Source: Labia minor
Lineage: Eukaryota > Arthropoda > Insecta > Dermaptera > Spongiphoridae
Reading direction: 5' to 3'
Length of the DNA: 64,000 nucleotides
Assembly: GCA_963082975.1 (NCBI GenBank)
Contig: OY720344.1
Coordinates: forward strand, 69,778,546-69,842,545
A model generated the notes under the pieces. The model made no database searches. It had not been told where the DNA came from and saw only the letters and a program-made list of their open reading frames with translations. The stretch's first letter is position 1. Each line of letters opens with the position of its first letter. Shown in pieces: positions 20,636 to 33,282 of this stretch. The translations under genes were made by a program, and so were the position numbers.

Positions 20636-22875
20636 TCTATATATATATATATATAAAAAGGTTTTTTCTGCACATTGATCAGAATTTAAATTTTTTTGCA
20701 TATCTTTGCGTTTCATGACCTCTAGAATCCAAAAGTGACTTTAGAATTTTTCATGTCTGTCTGTCTGTCTGGAAAATAAGGATGTATTGACTCAAAATTG
20801 GCTCAACCAATGAAATTATATCACAATATTCTTATATGCCTCTATAGTAATATGGGCAAATTTTATTTATATCTAGTCAATAACCGCAGAAATTAATTTT
20901 TTAAAGTTGATATAATTTTCCGTGTTGTTCATTGAAGAGCCTTGGGCGGCCCACTGACCCTAGAGGAATCATTTTCACAATGTGTATATATATTAATTAT
21001 TATAGCAATTCCCAAACAAAGAATTAATATAATATTTTATTTTAAATTATAATATTCAAATATCATTTCAATTAAATAATTTATTCTTGAAGTTCTCATT
21101 TTAATTAATTTAATAAAATATTTAGATCATATTTATTTATTCTTTCTATATATTTCAATATTTCTTCTTTTTTATTTAAAAGTGAAGGGTATAAATTTTA
21201 TCAATGTCTAATATAAAAAACAGAATATATTATTTTTAATGTTTTATGAATTCAAAAATATTTTCAAAACGTAAATTAAAATGACTAAATTATAATATTT
21301 TTGTTTTTGTTTCAATTATTAATTCAATTATTATTTACATTATTTAAGTGCAAAAATGATTTCTTGGTTATATAAAATTAAAATATGATTTTTTAGACAA
21401 ATGATATAAACGAGATGTTTTAAATTTTTGTCTGGATGGGTAAATGTATTGGGCAGGAAGAGGAGGCAATTTATAATTCTCTTCTAATTCAGATTTAGGA
21501 CAAATCGGACAACATTTTATCAAATCTCGCTAAGAACATTCAATATTTCTGTACACAAATTATTCAGTCTTGGCAAAGCGTATGACTCACAATCAGTTTA
21601 AATTGAAATTTATATAAATTAACAAAGTGAAAATTTTTATTTGTATAAATTTATTATAATGAATAAAAACAAATTAAATATATAGATCATTTGATTTAAA
21701 GAGTATTAAAGAGAAGCAAGAAACTTAGGAGAAAATAAGTTTTGGATGGAGGTCGAACAGAACAGAAACTGTAAGCGAAATCTTCATGTTGCGACTAAAA
21801 ATTTTCAAATCTCCTAGCACCACAGAATAGATAAGTTTCTTTTAAGGTAGGAAATTAACTATGATCTAAAAAAATTAATAAATGAACTTAATATTAAAAA
21901 AACAAATAAATCAATTAATTTAAATTTACAATTATATTGTTACTTTATCTATAGTTTTTACCGTTAATTTTTATAAATTGTCTCAAGTCTCTAACTTTGC
22001 ATTTTCTCAAATTTCATTATAATTAAAAATATTCAATGAAAATAAAATATCAAAATGAAATGATCAAGAAATATTATACTCTATTTCTCTATTATAACAT
22101 ATACAATACTTACGAACCATAGACGGAGAAAATATTAGGGGTTCAGGCCAAATAGATCAACATTAATTAAGATATTTTCATTATGACAGATATTAGAAAA
22201 AAACCGCGAATTCAATATTTCTGTTCACTAATTATTTGTAGACTTTAGTAAAACATACGTATGACTCAATAGATCCGGATAAACTTTTTCAAATTTTGAT
22301 CTTCAAATTTGTCTTGAAGTTAGTAAAGAAAGAGTAAGATGCGGAAAATTGTAAAATATTAGGTTACCCAGACAACTTAAATATAATAAGAGATTCTGGA
22401 ATTGCAATTACATATAGCCAGGAAAAATTAATGGAGGTAGGAAAAGAGATGGGGCACGTGACTAGAATGGGAGAGAAAAAAGATATTGGTGGGGAGACCG
22501 ATTGGAAAACGTCCGCTTGGAAGACCAAGGACGCGTATGAAGGGACGTAAGAAAGATGGGACAAGGGCTCAGGATATGGACACTTGGAGAAATGTGGTTG
22601 CTGCGGCCAAGAACTTTCGAGTACCGTTGAGCCACCTAGATAGATAGATATAACATATACAATAATAATATATATAATTAATTTACTGATTAAATTAAAA
22701 TATATTTTAAATAAGAACACAAAAAGAAATTAATATTTTATGTAATATACTGATGGAAACAAAATGGATGAAAACCTTTTACTACTTTCAACCAAATACT
22801 ATGTACCATTCGGGGGTACAGGGGTGGAACCCCTGTCTAGGTGTGAAGAGCACCGAAGGCGCTCTGAGCAGCTAG
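20636..22875 (+). mobile_element. Non-autonomous Helitron, copy A (2.24 kb)
   Basis: It begins TCTATATATA after an A. It ends with a perfect ACAGGGG/CCCCTGT stem-loop (22818-22836) and a second hairpin (22848-22864, GAGCACC-GAA-GGCGCTC), seven bases, then CTAG (22872-22875) before T. This is the Helitron pattern: 5' TC, a 3' hairpin just before CTRR, and insertion between A and T without target duplication. The subterminal region has TGTCTGTCTGTCTGG. It carries a captured RTE LINE tail (22376-22652). No Rep/helicase is encoded. A shorter relative lies at 33283. Confidence 0.72.
22376..22652 (+). repeat. RTE LINE 3'-end fragment inside Helitron A
   Basis: Plus-strand pieces read as the RTE ORF2 C-terminus (ARMGE-like, GRPIGKRPLGRPRTR-like, VVAAAKNFRVP), with frameshifts, followed by an AGATAGATAGAT tail. 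The same tail sequence recurs at 34063-34340, 34950-35070, 37815-37960, 56465-56520 and 63000-63256. Confidence 0.75.
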
Positions 22876-23310
22876 TTATTTATATTTATAAAATATTTGT
22901 TTCCAATAAATGTGGAGAGGGGATATGGGACTATTTTCGAAAGAACCTAAAGTTAGCGATCGAGCTCAAATTATTTGCCAAAGTCAGATTGTCAGGACCT
23001 ACTTAAAATTAATCAGGAAATAGGGGTAGAGTAAGTTTCTAAAGACATTCTAAAAGATCATATTTTTATTAATAAACATTGAAATATTTTTCTTATAGAT
23101 GCACAGAACTGACCGACTATTTGAAATAAATTAATTTCCAAAGAACATTATATGTATATATAACAATATATAAAGTATCAAAAAACTTTAATTAAAATGA
23201 CTAAATTATATTATCTTGGTTTTTATCTTTATTTTAATTCCTCTATTATTAATTACTACTATATTTTGTGTGATATATTTTCCGACAATGAATATAACAT
23301 TACTAGTAAA

Positions 23311-23540
23311 CTACCACTTCCGGTATCCGGATATACACTAAAAGTTTATAAATTCATACTACTTATGCATTAATTAAATATACCAAATTTTATCAAACTC
23401 CGTTTAGCTGACAGACATCATGCTAAAAATACTTTTTTCTGTTAACAAAATGCATGATTCGTGGAGATATGTAAAAATTTCCACTTGTGAAATTTGGCGT
23501 GAAAACAATACCTTCCCTTTCTATCGTCGGTCGGTAAAAA
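23311..23540 (+). repeat. Dispersed repeat R, copy 1
   Basis: CTACCACTTCCGGTATCCGG through ATCGTCGGTCGGTAAAAA. A reverse-complement copy is at 60474-60681 and a partial third at 60695-60772. The ends are not clearly inverted and the family is unidentified. Confidence 0.7.
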
Positions 23541-24064
23541 ATGTATAAATTAATTAAATTAATTTATTTATACTATTTAGGAAAAAAAAACAAATTATGA
23601 ATAAGTATAAACATTTTTTTAAATTTAGTTAATAAATTAACTTTTCATCAATTTTAAATTAAAAAAAAAATACTTGTATTCATGAAAATAAATTTATCCC
23701 CCAGTTCAATAGTTCAATTCATTCCTTTCTTTCTAAATATTTTATATTTTTCAAAAACGATTTAATTTAATTTTTTTATTATTAATTTTCGCAAAAACGT
23801 TTATTGCCTGTTGCAAGGGGCAAAAAAAATTTTGGATTTGAATTTTCGAATAAAATAATTATCTTATTTGGTAAACAAGTGATTATTAATGATATATTTA
23901 AATTTCTGATTTGCCCTAATTTTTACCAACAAGTTTTTTTTAATAATGGTGAAAAATATTATTACGGAGTATTAGTTTTCCCCTCACTTCAAATTTGTAA
24001 TAGAATAGTTGTCAATATATTTTAGTAAAAATTGTATTAACGTTCCCGTTACATTGGATATATA

Positions 24065-24065
24065 C

Positions 24066-24099
<34 letters not shown>
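24065..24099 (+). repeat. (ATT)n microsatellite
   Basis: About 12 perfect trinucleotide units. Confidence 0.95.
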
Positions 24100-24101
<2 letters not shown>

Positions 24102-26691
24102 TAAAAATAGAAAGTGAGGAAAAAAAAGTTAAAAATCGACCAGCCTTATAGAGATAAATAAAATAAATAAATAAAATAAAACAAATTATAGTTTATCTTC
24201 TAATGAAAAAGTTCATTAAAATATAACTCAACAATTATGATTATAAGAGAGACAAAATGTAAATATATATAAAATTGTACTTCGAATTGAACTTGCCAAG
24301 TAACGATTATCTCATCCAAAGAGGCACCGACTTAATAAATTAAATAATTTTAGTTATTTAAAAAATAAAATACACAATCCATTGTGAAAATTAAAATTAT
24401 TCTTATTATTATCATCAGTTTTTTCATAAAATAGAAGGGAATAATTAAATACAAATTGAATCAAATGTATATATATCAATATATACTTTCTTTTACTTTG
24501 ACGAGAGATCATTTTGTTTACTTTTCTACTATACTAGTTAATTAACGTCATTTACTTAACTTAGTTAAGTGATGACAATTTATTTAAATATTAGTAATTA
24601 TATAATTTTTATACTTATACATATGATGTAATTTTTAATTTTAAATTTTTTTTATTTAAAATATTTTTGAAGATCGCTAAAAAGTATTTTTAATTTAATA
24701 AAATTCATTCATCCAACAGATTGTTGACATTTTATGTTAAATACTTACACGGTAAGGTCTTTTGTTAAATATTTTAAAGAGGAAGTGACCACTCGATTAT
24801 ATAACCTAAGTATACACGTACACTAATACAAAGAGCCAGCCAAATATAATTAAAATGGATTTTATTAATAAAATGAGGAAGATTTTTATTTGAACTACAA
24901 TATTTACATATATATATTATAGATATATTTCCTCCACCCTAAAATGACTATTAATTAATTATAAATTCCTTTTGACTTACTTCTCTATACAAAAATATAT
25001 AAGTATATCCTAATATTAATGATATATCAATCAAAGCAATTAAAATCAGAAACCAATTGTATTTGGTGTCCAGAGTATGACCTTGAGATTTTTCTTTTCA
25101 TAATGCGCATGCGTTTGAGATTATCAATACAATACATAATATTGGTTAAAGAAATAATTGTTATTTTTGTCATAAAGCACATCTTCATTGATCCACTTAT
25201 TTGGCATATGTTTCAACCAATTTCTCTTCTTATCTCACTATTACTCTAAAATTGTAAAAAAAATATAATTACATAAAATATAGTTTATTTAATGATATAC
25301 AAATTTCATAATATTTTAGATTTAGAGCTTATTTTCTAGACATTATCTTTATGTCTTATCTTTAGTATTGAAAATTATATCATATTATGGCTTTGTTTAG
25401 TTTGAAAATAAGACAGAGAATTAAAATTTCTACATTAACAATAGCTATGTATTTTCCTTAGGTTTCTATAACAAAATCATTTAAAAAATCATAATCAAAA
25501 AAAAAAAAAAAAATAAATAAAATAATAAAAATTAAGGGAGTTTTATTTTTAAAATTTAATTGAATGTTTTTTATATAATTCATTTTTGTCATTTTTCGGA
25601 AATCAAGGTAAATTAAATAAATATTTCACATTACATAAGAGAAAATCTCGTGGTATATACAGTTGAGGGAAATTCATTCAACAGATTTACTATACAAATT
25701 ACTACTAAATTTCCAATTGAATTTGATATAATATAAATTATTCCCCTTTTCCTGTCAATTTCTAATACTTGATGGATACATTTGATTTACTTATAAAATC
25801 TTATGTGTAGTTTTAATTTTAAATTAAGCAATATTATTAATATTATTATTTTTATAGAGAATTTAAGGGCACATCAATTTTATTACTTCTAATTTATCAA
25901 CTATCTTTTATATTTTTTATCTCAAATCATTCTTGTTCATATAGGAGACACCTCTAAAGGTATATATTGTCTAAATCTTAGGGGCACAGCCAGGTAAGCA
26001 AGGTACTCTGTCCTAATTATAATTATTATATATATATTTTTTTACTTTATATAATAAAAAATATAATAATAATACTTTGTTATTTCTTGGCGGATTGAAT
26101 TAGAATATTTTGATTGCAAATTATAAATCGCCAAAGTAACGCAAAATTAAACTTTCGAACCCATTGGTAATGGTACCAATTTTTGTCCAAATCCGAAAAA
26201 TTGTTATTATTTTTTAAGTTCAATTTTTTTTTCATGAAATTCACAATAAAATTAGCTTTGAGGTAAAACAATTTTACAATTTTATATTCTCAATTAATCT
26301 ATAAAGAGAGAAAGATGAAAATATTTTTAAAGATTAGAATATCCGGAATGATTATTCATAAAAGCTAATTTTATTATGAAATACTTTCAAATTATTACAA
26401 GTTTTTGACTTTATTAATTTAAAATTTTCAATATTACTATTATGTAATATAAAATAAAACTTTATTACATGAATACTTACTGTGTAAAATATCTTAATAA
26501 ACTTGTTCATTCTTCCAAAATATTATATTACCAATTTAATTTACCATGAAACTAATCATTTTTTACAGACTAACTTAACATTACTGTCAATGTCCTAATT
26601 CTAGCTGATAAATTTCAAAAATAAAACTAAAAACAACAGAAGATGAATATGGCTGTTGTAGATTAATATAAATGAAATAAGCTGGAGTGTC

Positions 26692-27142
26692 TCCACTCGA
26701 CTATCTCGCAATTTGAATTGGATTAAATAACATAATATATTATATTTAAATTAAATTTAATTAATTATAAATTATAAATAATAAATATTAAACCAGCGCA
26801 TGTTTGGCTTTTTATTGATGGCACCATGGCACGTGTTGGCGCGTGAGATTTGCAGTATTAAAAAATTAATTCTGGTACTTTCAGCAATTCAATCAAGCTG
26901 AAATTCTATATATAGCAGTTTTATACAATTATTAATCATGTGAAAAATTATCAAACATATATTTTTATTTTTACGGTCACTTTAGAGGAAAAAAAATCAA
27001 AACGTTGTAGGTAATGACCCTCTTCCGGTTGAGCTACATTTCTCAAAAGTTGATAGAAAACTATGAATTTTGAATAATGTCCATGTACCAAATTTCATCA
27101 TTCTAGCTCAAACCGTTTTTGCGTAATCTTGTCTACATACAT

Positions 27143-27193
<51 letters not shown>

Positions 27194-27306
27194 TTTTTCT
27201 CAACCTTAGTGAAAATGATTCAGGAACCTTCAAAACGTATAAAAACATCAAAATCTCAACATCGAAAGTTTTCGTGATCGCAATACTATCTCTTACGAGA
27301 TAGTAA
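26692..27306 (+). mobile_element. HINE/DINE-like element, copy 1
   Basis: Starts CTGGAGTGTCTCCACTCGAC, then TATCTCGCAA. It ends with a hairpin whose stem is TACTATCTC/GAGATAGTA (27284-27305). The 5' subterminal ACTATCTCG is the reverse complement of part of the 3' hairpin, and a microsatellite lies inside. This layout is known for Helentron-associated elements such as DINE-1. Copies 2 and 3 are at 31451 and 38926. Confidence 0.55.
27144..27189 (+). repeat. (CA)n microsatellite
   Basis: About 22 perfect CA units within the HINE-like copy 1; copy 2 has only a short CACACTCAGACAGACA at the same place. Confidence 0.95.
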
Positions 27307-27368
27307 AAATAGAGGTACACTCAGAAAAGGATAATAAGAGAAATTAATTTGTTCTGGAAGTGATAGAT

Positions 27369-27610
27369 CAGTGATGGCGAACCTTTTTGAGAAGTGGATC
27401 GTCGTATTTTGATCATTATTTTTTTTAGATCTAGCTCGTGGGTCACTAAGTGAAAATGTTTCAGAGCATTCAAATTATCTGACCTTTTTTTTAGAAACAT
27501 ATCGAAAAATTTGGCCACAAAATCATCTTACCTTTTTTTTAAAAAAATTGTGTGTCAGTTAAAAAGCTTGAGTGGGTCATAGGTCACGGGTCATAGGTTC
27601 GCCATCACTG
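27369..27610. mobile_element. hAT-type MITE
   Basis: Perfect 16-bp TIRs, CAGTGATGGCGAACCT (27369-27384) and its reverse complement (27595-27610). Flanking 8-mers TGATAGAT and AGATAGAT match at 7 of 8 positions in order, consistent with a hAT target duplication with one change. 242 bp, non-coding. Confidence 0.85.
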
Positions 27611-27627
27611 AGATAGATAATATAATA

Positions 27628-27845
27628 TCTTATATATAAAATTCTCGTGTCACAAAACTTTGAAATCCTAGTCCTACGAAACGGCTGGACCGATTCTTAT
27701 GAAATTTTTTATGCATATTCAGTAGGTCTCAAAGAAGGTTTTTATTCTATTATCAAACCGCTAATTGGTAAGGTGTGTCCAGGGGGTGGTATTTACCTAA
27801 AAATAGTTTAGTTACAATGCTAGATCATAGAGGCACTGCTCCTAG
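27628..27845 (+). repeat. Helitron 5' segment (family of 55988)
   Basis: TCTTATATATAAAATTCTCG follows an A. The next 200 bases match 55988-56205, including CGAAACGGCTGGACCGATTC and AAGGTGTGTCCAGGGGGTG. The copy loses similarity near CACTGCTCC and no 3' end is evident. Confidence 0.65.
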
Positions 27846-29098
27846 ATTAAGTCTTTTGTTTTTTATGATTTAGGAGAAATAATAAAATTTTTTATTTCTT
27901 ATATTTAATTCTGTACGAAAAAATAAGCAATTTTTATTATTGTTAAATTTTTTTTAAAATAAAATAAACTTACTTATTATACACTAAGTTATACTTTAAG
28001 AATTATTTTTTTTCTTTTCTATTTGTAATATAGTACATAATATACAGCAATTTATATTTTTTTCTCTCCTGGGGGGGTTTTAACACCCAAATCCCCCCCC
28101 CCCTCCTGGTTGCGCCACTGAGAAGAACAACAACTAAATTTAAATCAAAACGAAATAGAAATAATTTAAATTTGGACGTGAATCTTAAGAGTGTAATTTG
28201 GATCTATTTTCTTGTTAAAGATAAAACACCTACCATTTTATTATACAATTTTAGCAGCGCTAAAGATCCCGTCCATATTTTTTATTGGATTTTAGAAAAC
28301 AATATATATATACATTAAGAAAATAATACCTAGTCACTTCTATTGAAATGAATTGATTAAAAATGATTAAAAAAAATTCATGATTCTTAAATAAAATCCC
28401 TCCCACGTGCTTTATATTTTTTTTGAAATGGTAAGTTATACGATATTTTTTTTACCTAATGATTATAAGAAATAATAATTAGTTTCAATGAAATGAATAG
28501 ATAAAAATACAGTTTATTTAAAAAAAAATATTTAAATTAAATAAAAGATTCATTTAGAAGTAAAGGTAGGTAAGAATGAAAAAAATGAAGAAAAAGAGGC
28601 AATGTCATTCACACAATGAAAGAATTCTGTGAATACATTTTACTTAACGTGGCTGAAAATAAAATTTATATATTGTAAAATATCAATACAATTATTATTA
28701 ATAAGTATTGTTCGATAAAATAAAATGTATATAATTGATAAAGAAAGCTTATCATTCAATATCTTTTGATAAGTACTCAAACTAAATCTTTTAAACTATA
28801 TCCAAACATCAAATAAGATATTTGCTCCGTTAGTTGGTATGACATAATAACAAAATTTATTGTCAGCTTACCTAAAAACCATATCAACAGAGAAAAATTT
28901 GGAAAAAGAAAATAATGCTTTTCTTATTAATAATAGCTATTAATTAATAAACATAATACTTTACAAGTAAATTATATTATATTATATATATATATATATA
29001 TTGAAATATTCATCATATCTTTTACGAAAATATCTTTCTTTTTTTATTATTTTTTTTATATATATCTTTTAAAGTTTATTAAACTTTGATTAATGATA

Positions 29099-29140
<42 letters not shown>

Positions 29141-30230
29141 AAATGTTTATATTACTTTATATGAATGTTCTCAAAATCAACTTTTTAATTAACAAAAATA
29201 AAATTTAAAAATTATAAAAATATATTAATAAATTATTAATAGTAATATATATATAATTTCAATATTTCTAAAAACATAGTTCTTTAATGATAAGAATTTT
29301 CTGAATTTGTTTTTTCTGTATTTTTAAAAAAATACATATAGATATATATCTCTTCAATTTAGTGATCTATTCAATAAATCAATACTAAATGATTATTTTA
29401 TAAATTATTTATTTAATAAAAAATTAACTAGTTAGAAGAAAACAAAAAATAAATTTTATATTAGAGTCAATTATTATAGTTTATTCTGTAATTAGAATCT
29501 TACTCATTAATATATTTTATATTATTGTCACCTATATATATCAGAGTAATACTAATTATTATTTATGTAGTTTTATTATGATAATGGCTAAATTAAAAAT
29601 TTATAATAGATAAGATTTGGAAATGAAAATCTTTTTTTTTAACCAATGAGTCGACGTTTCGATCAAGTATTAGGGCCCATTCCAGGATTTTGTTTTGTTA
29701 AATAATGAATATATATTTATATTCCCATTGTGTAAATTAATAGAATTTTGGAAATTATTAGAGTATTCTCTAATTAGGAACATTTTCTTTATAGTTTACA
29801 TTTTAATTGAAATTTGAAAAAAAACAATTTTAGGTATAAATTGGTATTTAAATAAATGAATTTTTGTAATTTTTCATTATTATTTTCCTCTTTTACCATT
29901 GCAATTTATTTTTTTTCACTAAAATATTTTAAGATTATTAAGGCTATTAACCTATTGATAATAAATAAACATATAATAATAAACATATCGTATTACCTAT
30001 TTCAATAAATTATTAATTTTGTAAAAATTATATACGAAAATATTTATTAAAAAAATTGTATAAAATAAAAAAATTTTAATTTTCTCAAAGATAAATAGAT
30101 TTAATATATATTATAATAAATTTTAAATAATCTTAATTTATTTAAAAGTATAAATAATTGTATTGTAGAAACATCAGCAAAATATTTGTTTTATTAGTTT
30201 GATTATATGCTAATTATTAAAGTTTTAAAC
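27846..30230. other. AT-rich spacer
   Basis: No gene. A C-rich tract followed by CTCCTGGTTGCGCCACTG (about 28095-28121) resembles the right end of a TIR element, but no left partner was found. It includes a (TA)n run at 29101-29137. Confidence 0.5.
29101..29137 (+). repeat. (TA)n microsatellite
   Basis: Uninterrupted AT dinucleotide run. Confidence 0.95.
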
Positions 30231-30546
30231 CAGTGGTTGCCAAATTTATTTGGTCAAGGGCCCCCTTCACAGACCATCTCCATATTCCAGAAAACAATTT
30301 ACTAAGCGCCCCCTGAAAATTAACTTTTTTTAATTTTAATAACAATTAAACAGAAAGATAAATTTACCTATTCGCAAAATATTATAAATAAAGGGGTAAA
30401 TTAGAAACCATGAATTTGTATATATATTTATTGAACTCAGAATAGAAAAGTAATAAACAAGTAATTTGCCCTAAATGCACAGGTGACTCCCCTAGATCGC
30501 TGCAGCACCCACGAGGGGGCGGTAGCGCCCACTTTGGGAATCGCTG
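30231..30546. mobile_element. hAT-type MITE with exact 8-bp TSD
   Basis: The left end CAGTGGTTGCCAAA and right end TTTGGGAATCGCTG are imperfect inverted repeats. Both flanks carry TTTTAAAC (30223-30230 and 30547-30554). The interior has the CCCCC/GGGGG-rich segments common in such hAT MITEs. 316 bp. Confidence 0.88.
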
Positions 30547-30554
30547 TTTTAAAC

Positions 30555-31450
30555 TGAAAGAGGCTCGAACTATGATAGTAGTAGAAGTCAATCACAATGA
30601 TATAATGAAACCATATTTCATCAATCTGTTCTCTTTCAGAGAATATGAAATTTTAAAAAAAAAAATAATAAGTAAATAAATAAAATATAAATGAAAAATT
30701 ACTAAATTTTATCATTAAGATAATCAAATGTTATCTTACATAAATTTTTGTCTGAATGATATGGAATATTTTTGTAATTTGATTTTAACAAAATAACAAT
30801 CCACTTATTTTACCATCTTGTATTTAGAAAAAGAAAATAGAAAAAAAATAATAAAATTGATAATACACGTTTTTCATTAGAAATTCAATATGTTTTATTC
30901 ATCAATATAATAATAATTTAATAAAAAATTTAATATTTTTTTTTACGATTTATTGATAAGATAACTAAAATAACACAATAAATGATCCCATGAATGAATG
31001 AATGAGTAATTATCAATTGTTCTTCTGCCATTTATGTTGGCTTGGAACATTGACGTTGACCAAGTATGAAGTGAGAGTCCATTCTCGGTTTCACGCTTAA
31101 CAGATTGCGAGAGTTTTTCGGGTTACCTTATTGCCTACCTCGTGACCATCAAGGACCAATTCAAGGCCTCCCTGCCGTTAGATAACAACAGCTAATTGCA
31201 TACGTGCTGCAACCGTCATCGAAGACGATCCTCATCCGTTGCCACTCATTATGCTTTTTTTTTAAAGTTCAACAATTTCAATAAGCTGTCAATTCTAATC
31301 TAAAACTTACTCAACGCAATCAAAAAAAAAAAAATATTTAACAAATTTTATTTATTTTTATAATCATTCAATAAAAGTAATGTAATTTCAGTCATTATCC
31401 CAAAATATTTTTGAGTAGGTGACTATTACCCCTACATTTATAGAGAAAAT
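30555..31450. other. Spacer with a GC-richer island
   Basis: AT-rich except for 31010-31255, a non-repetitive block with near-balanced base composition, listed separately. Confidence 0.5.
31010..31255. other. Unexplained GC-richer island (exon or ncRNA candidate)
   Basis: About 245 bases, roughly from CAATTGTTCTTCTGCC to CACTCATTATGC, stand out from the flanking 80% AT sequence and are followed on the plus strand by a run of nine T. No long open frame: the best minus-strand stretch (NEWQRMRIVFDDGC...) stops after about 35 codons. No tRNA boxes and no match to an RNA I recognise. It could be a non-coding exon, an ncRNA gene or a transposon remnant. Confidence 0.3.
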
Positions 31451-31835
31451 CTGGAGTGTTTCCACTCGACTATCTCGCAATTCGAATTGGATAATTAACA
31501 TATATTATATTTAATTATTAATTATAAATTATAAATTAAAATTTACTTTATTCTTACAGTCATTTTAAAGGAAAAAAAAATGAAAACGTGTTAGGTGATG
31601 ACCCTCTTCCGGGTGAACTACATTTCTTAAAAGTTGAATAATACCCGTGTACCAAATTTCATTATTTTAGCTCAATCAGTTTTTGCGTAATCTTATCTAC
31701 ATACATACACACTCAGACAGACATTTTTCTTAACTTTAATGAAAATGACTCAGGGACCTTCAAAACGTATAAAAATATTAAAATCTCGACATCGAAAATT
31801 TTCGGGATCGCAATACTATCTTTGGCGGGATAGTA
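31451..31835 (+). mobile_element. HINE/DINE-like element, copy 2
   Basis: Same ends as copy 1: CTGGAGTGTTTCCACTCGAC at the left and TACTATC...GATAGTA at the right. It is shorter because the block equivalent to about 26790-26900 in copy 1 is absent. Confidence 0.55.
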
Positions 31836-33282
31836 AAAACAAGAAAATTTAGGTATATTATTTATTATTTAATGATAATTTGAAGTAGAAATTATTTTTA
31901 TTTGTATTTTAACATGAATTCCATTAAATCATTATTTTTTATTATTTCAGACCTCTCATTTATTATTTATTTAATTAATTAGAGTTTACATGAAAACAAA
32001 GAAAATAAAAATTGTAAACATTAATATAATTGAAATTAGTGATTAATTTCAATTTGTGAATTGTTTTTTTTCACGAAAGTCAAAAATCCATTACTATGAC
32101 CCAATATGGGATTTTGAACTTTTATTAAGATTTTTTTAATTTTTTTTATTTTTTTTTTTAATTTTAATTAATTTTACAATGTTGATTTCTTGGAAAATTT
32201 ATCATAGTTATCATTAAAATAGAAAAATTTGAAAAATATCTTTATAACGCTTAATAATATTCTGGGATAATTTATCTCGGTACCCACTAATTTTAAGGTA
32301 TTTTTGTCAAAAATAAATATTGGTGTATTAAAGGGTCTTAGATATACATAATTCGAAGTAAAAGTCATTGAAGCCGTTGAATGTAAAATAATAATCAATA
32401 ATTAAGTGTAAGTATATACTGGGATTAGAAGAACAAGAGTTTTGTTTTTGAATAATAATCATTGCTTGGAATTATAGAAACTGTGACTTAAACAAACAAA
32501 CATATAATAATAATATCGGTAATATAGTATAAATACTTATATGATATGTGTATGATTTTATTCTACATAATTAACTAGTATATAAATATTTCGGAGTCAG
32601 AAAGTAACGAACTATTAAGATATTATATTATCAAAATAATTTAATAGATGTTACTTAGAGTTTATATAGTCTTATGTTTTTACTTTCATAAACTATATTG
32701 TTTTTTTTCAATTTTAATTAACATATTTGATTGTAAAATTTATCTTATAATGTTATTAGTTATTCAATATTCAAATATTTCTTTTCTGGTTTGAGAAAGC
32801 TTAAATTATTATAATATTCTAAATTTCAACCCTTTTACACAAAAGATGGGTTTGTGGGTGGATCGGACGTTTTTATTGTAAGTAAAAAAATGACTATTAA
32901 ATAATTATACCTTTAACCAATAAAATAATTATCAAGGTGCTCTGTATTTTTTTAATAGACATATAAACTTACTTATAAAATGACAAGTGAAAGGATAGCG
33001 TTTTTTTGTTTTTTGTAATGAAGTAATTAGAATGTGATTGTTAAACATGATCATTTTCATTAAAAACTACTCATTATCATTTTGATTATACAAGAATAGT
33101 ACAAACAATTAATTATTAATTCGTTAAAATGTTTGTTTGTCGATGATAACATATATTTAAATAAATTAAGTATAAAATCTTCGGTTCAAAAAGAACAAGA
33201 TTATTAATAATCTTAATTTAAAAACATAAACATAACATAATTATTAATTATCAAGTTATTTTTGAAGTTTTTATGATAGATA
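31836..33282. other. AT-rich spacer
   Basis: Nothing recognisable beyond homopolymer runs. Confidence 0.5.

Larger units (their letters stand above)
22876..26691. other. AT-rich spacer with one dispersed repeat
   Basis: No gene supported. It includes the repeat at 23311-23540, an ATT microsatellite (24065-24099), and at 23104-23165 a copy of the sequence that flanks the gag-only LTR element. Several short open frames (for example near 23804 and 25019) are AT-rich chance frames. Confidence 0.5.

Noticed and set aside
22364..22720. 118-residue frame present identically at 34051-34407
   Set aside because: It is antisense to the LINE tail inside two Helitron copies; the identity comes from the repeat, not from protein conservation.
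25019..25249. 76-residue open frame as a gene
   Set aside because: AT-rich chance frame with no recognisable motif, splice context or composition shift.
28060..28125. TIR element ending in GGTTGCGCCACTG
   Set aside because: Only a right-end-like sequence is visible; no matching left end or target duplication within reach.
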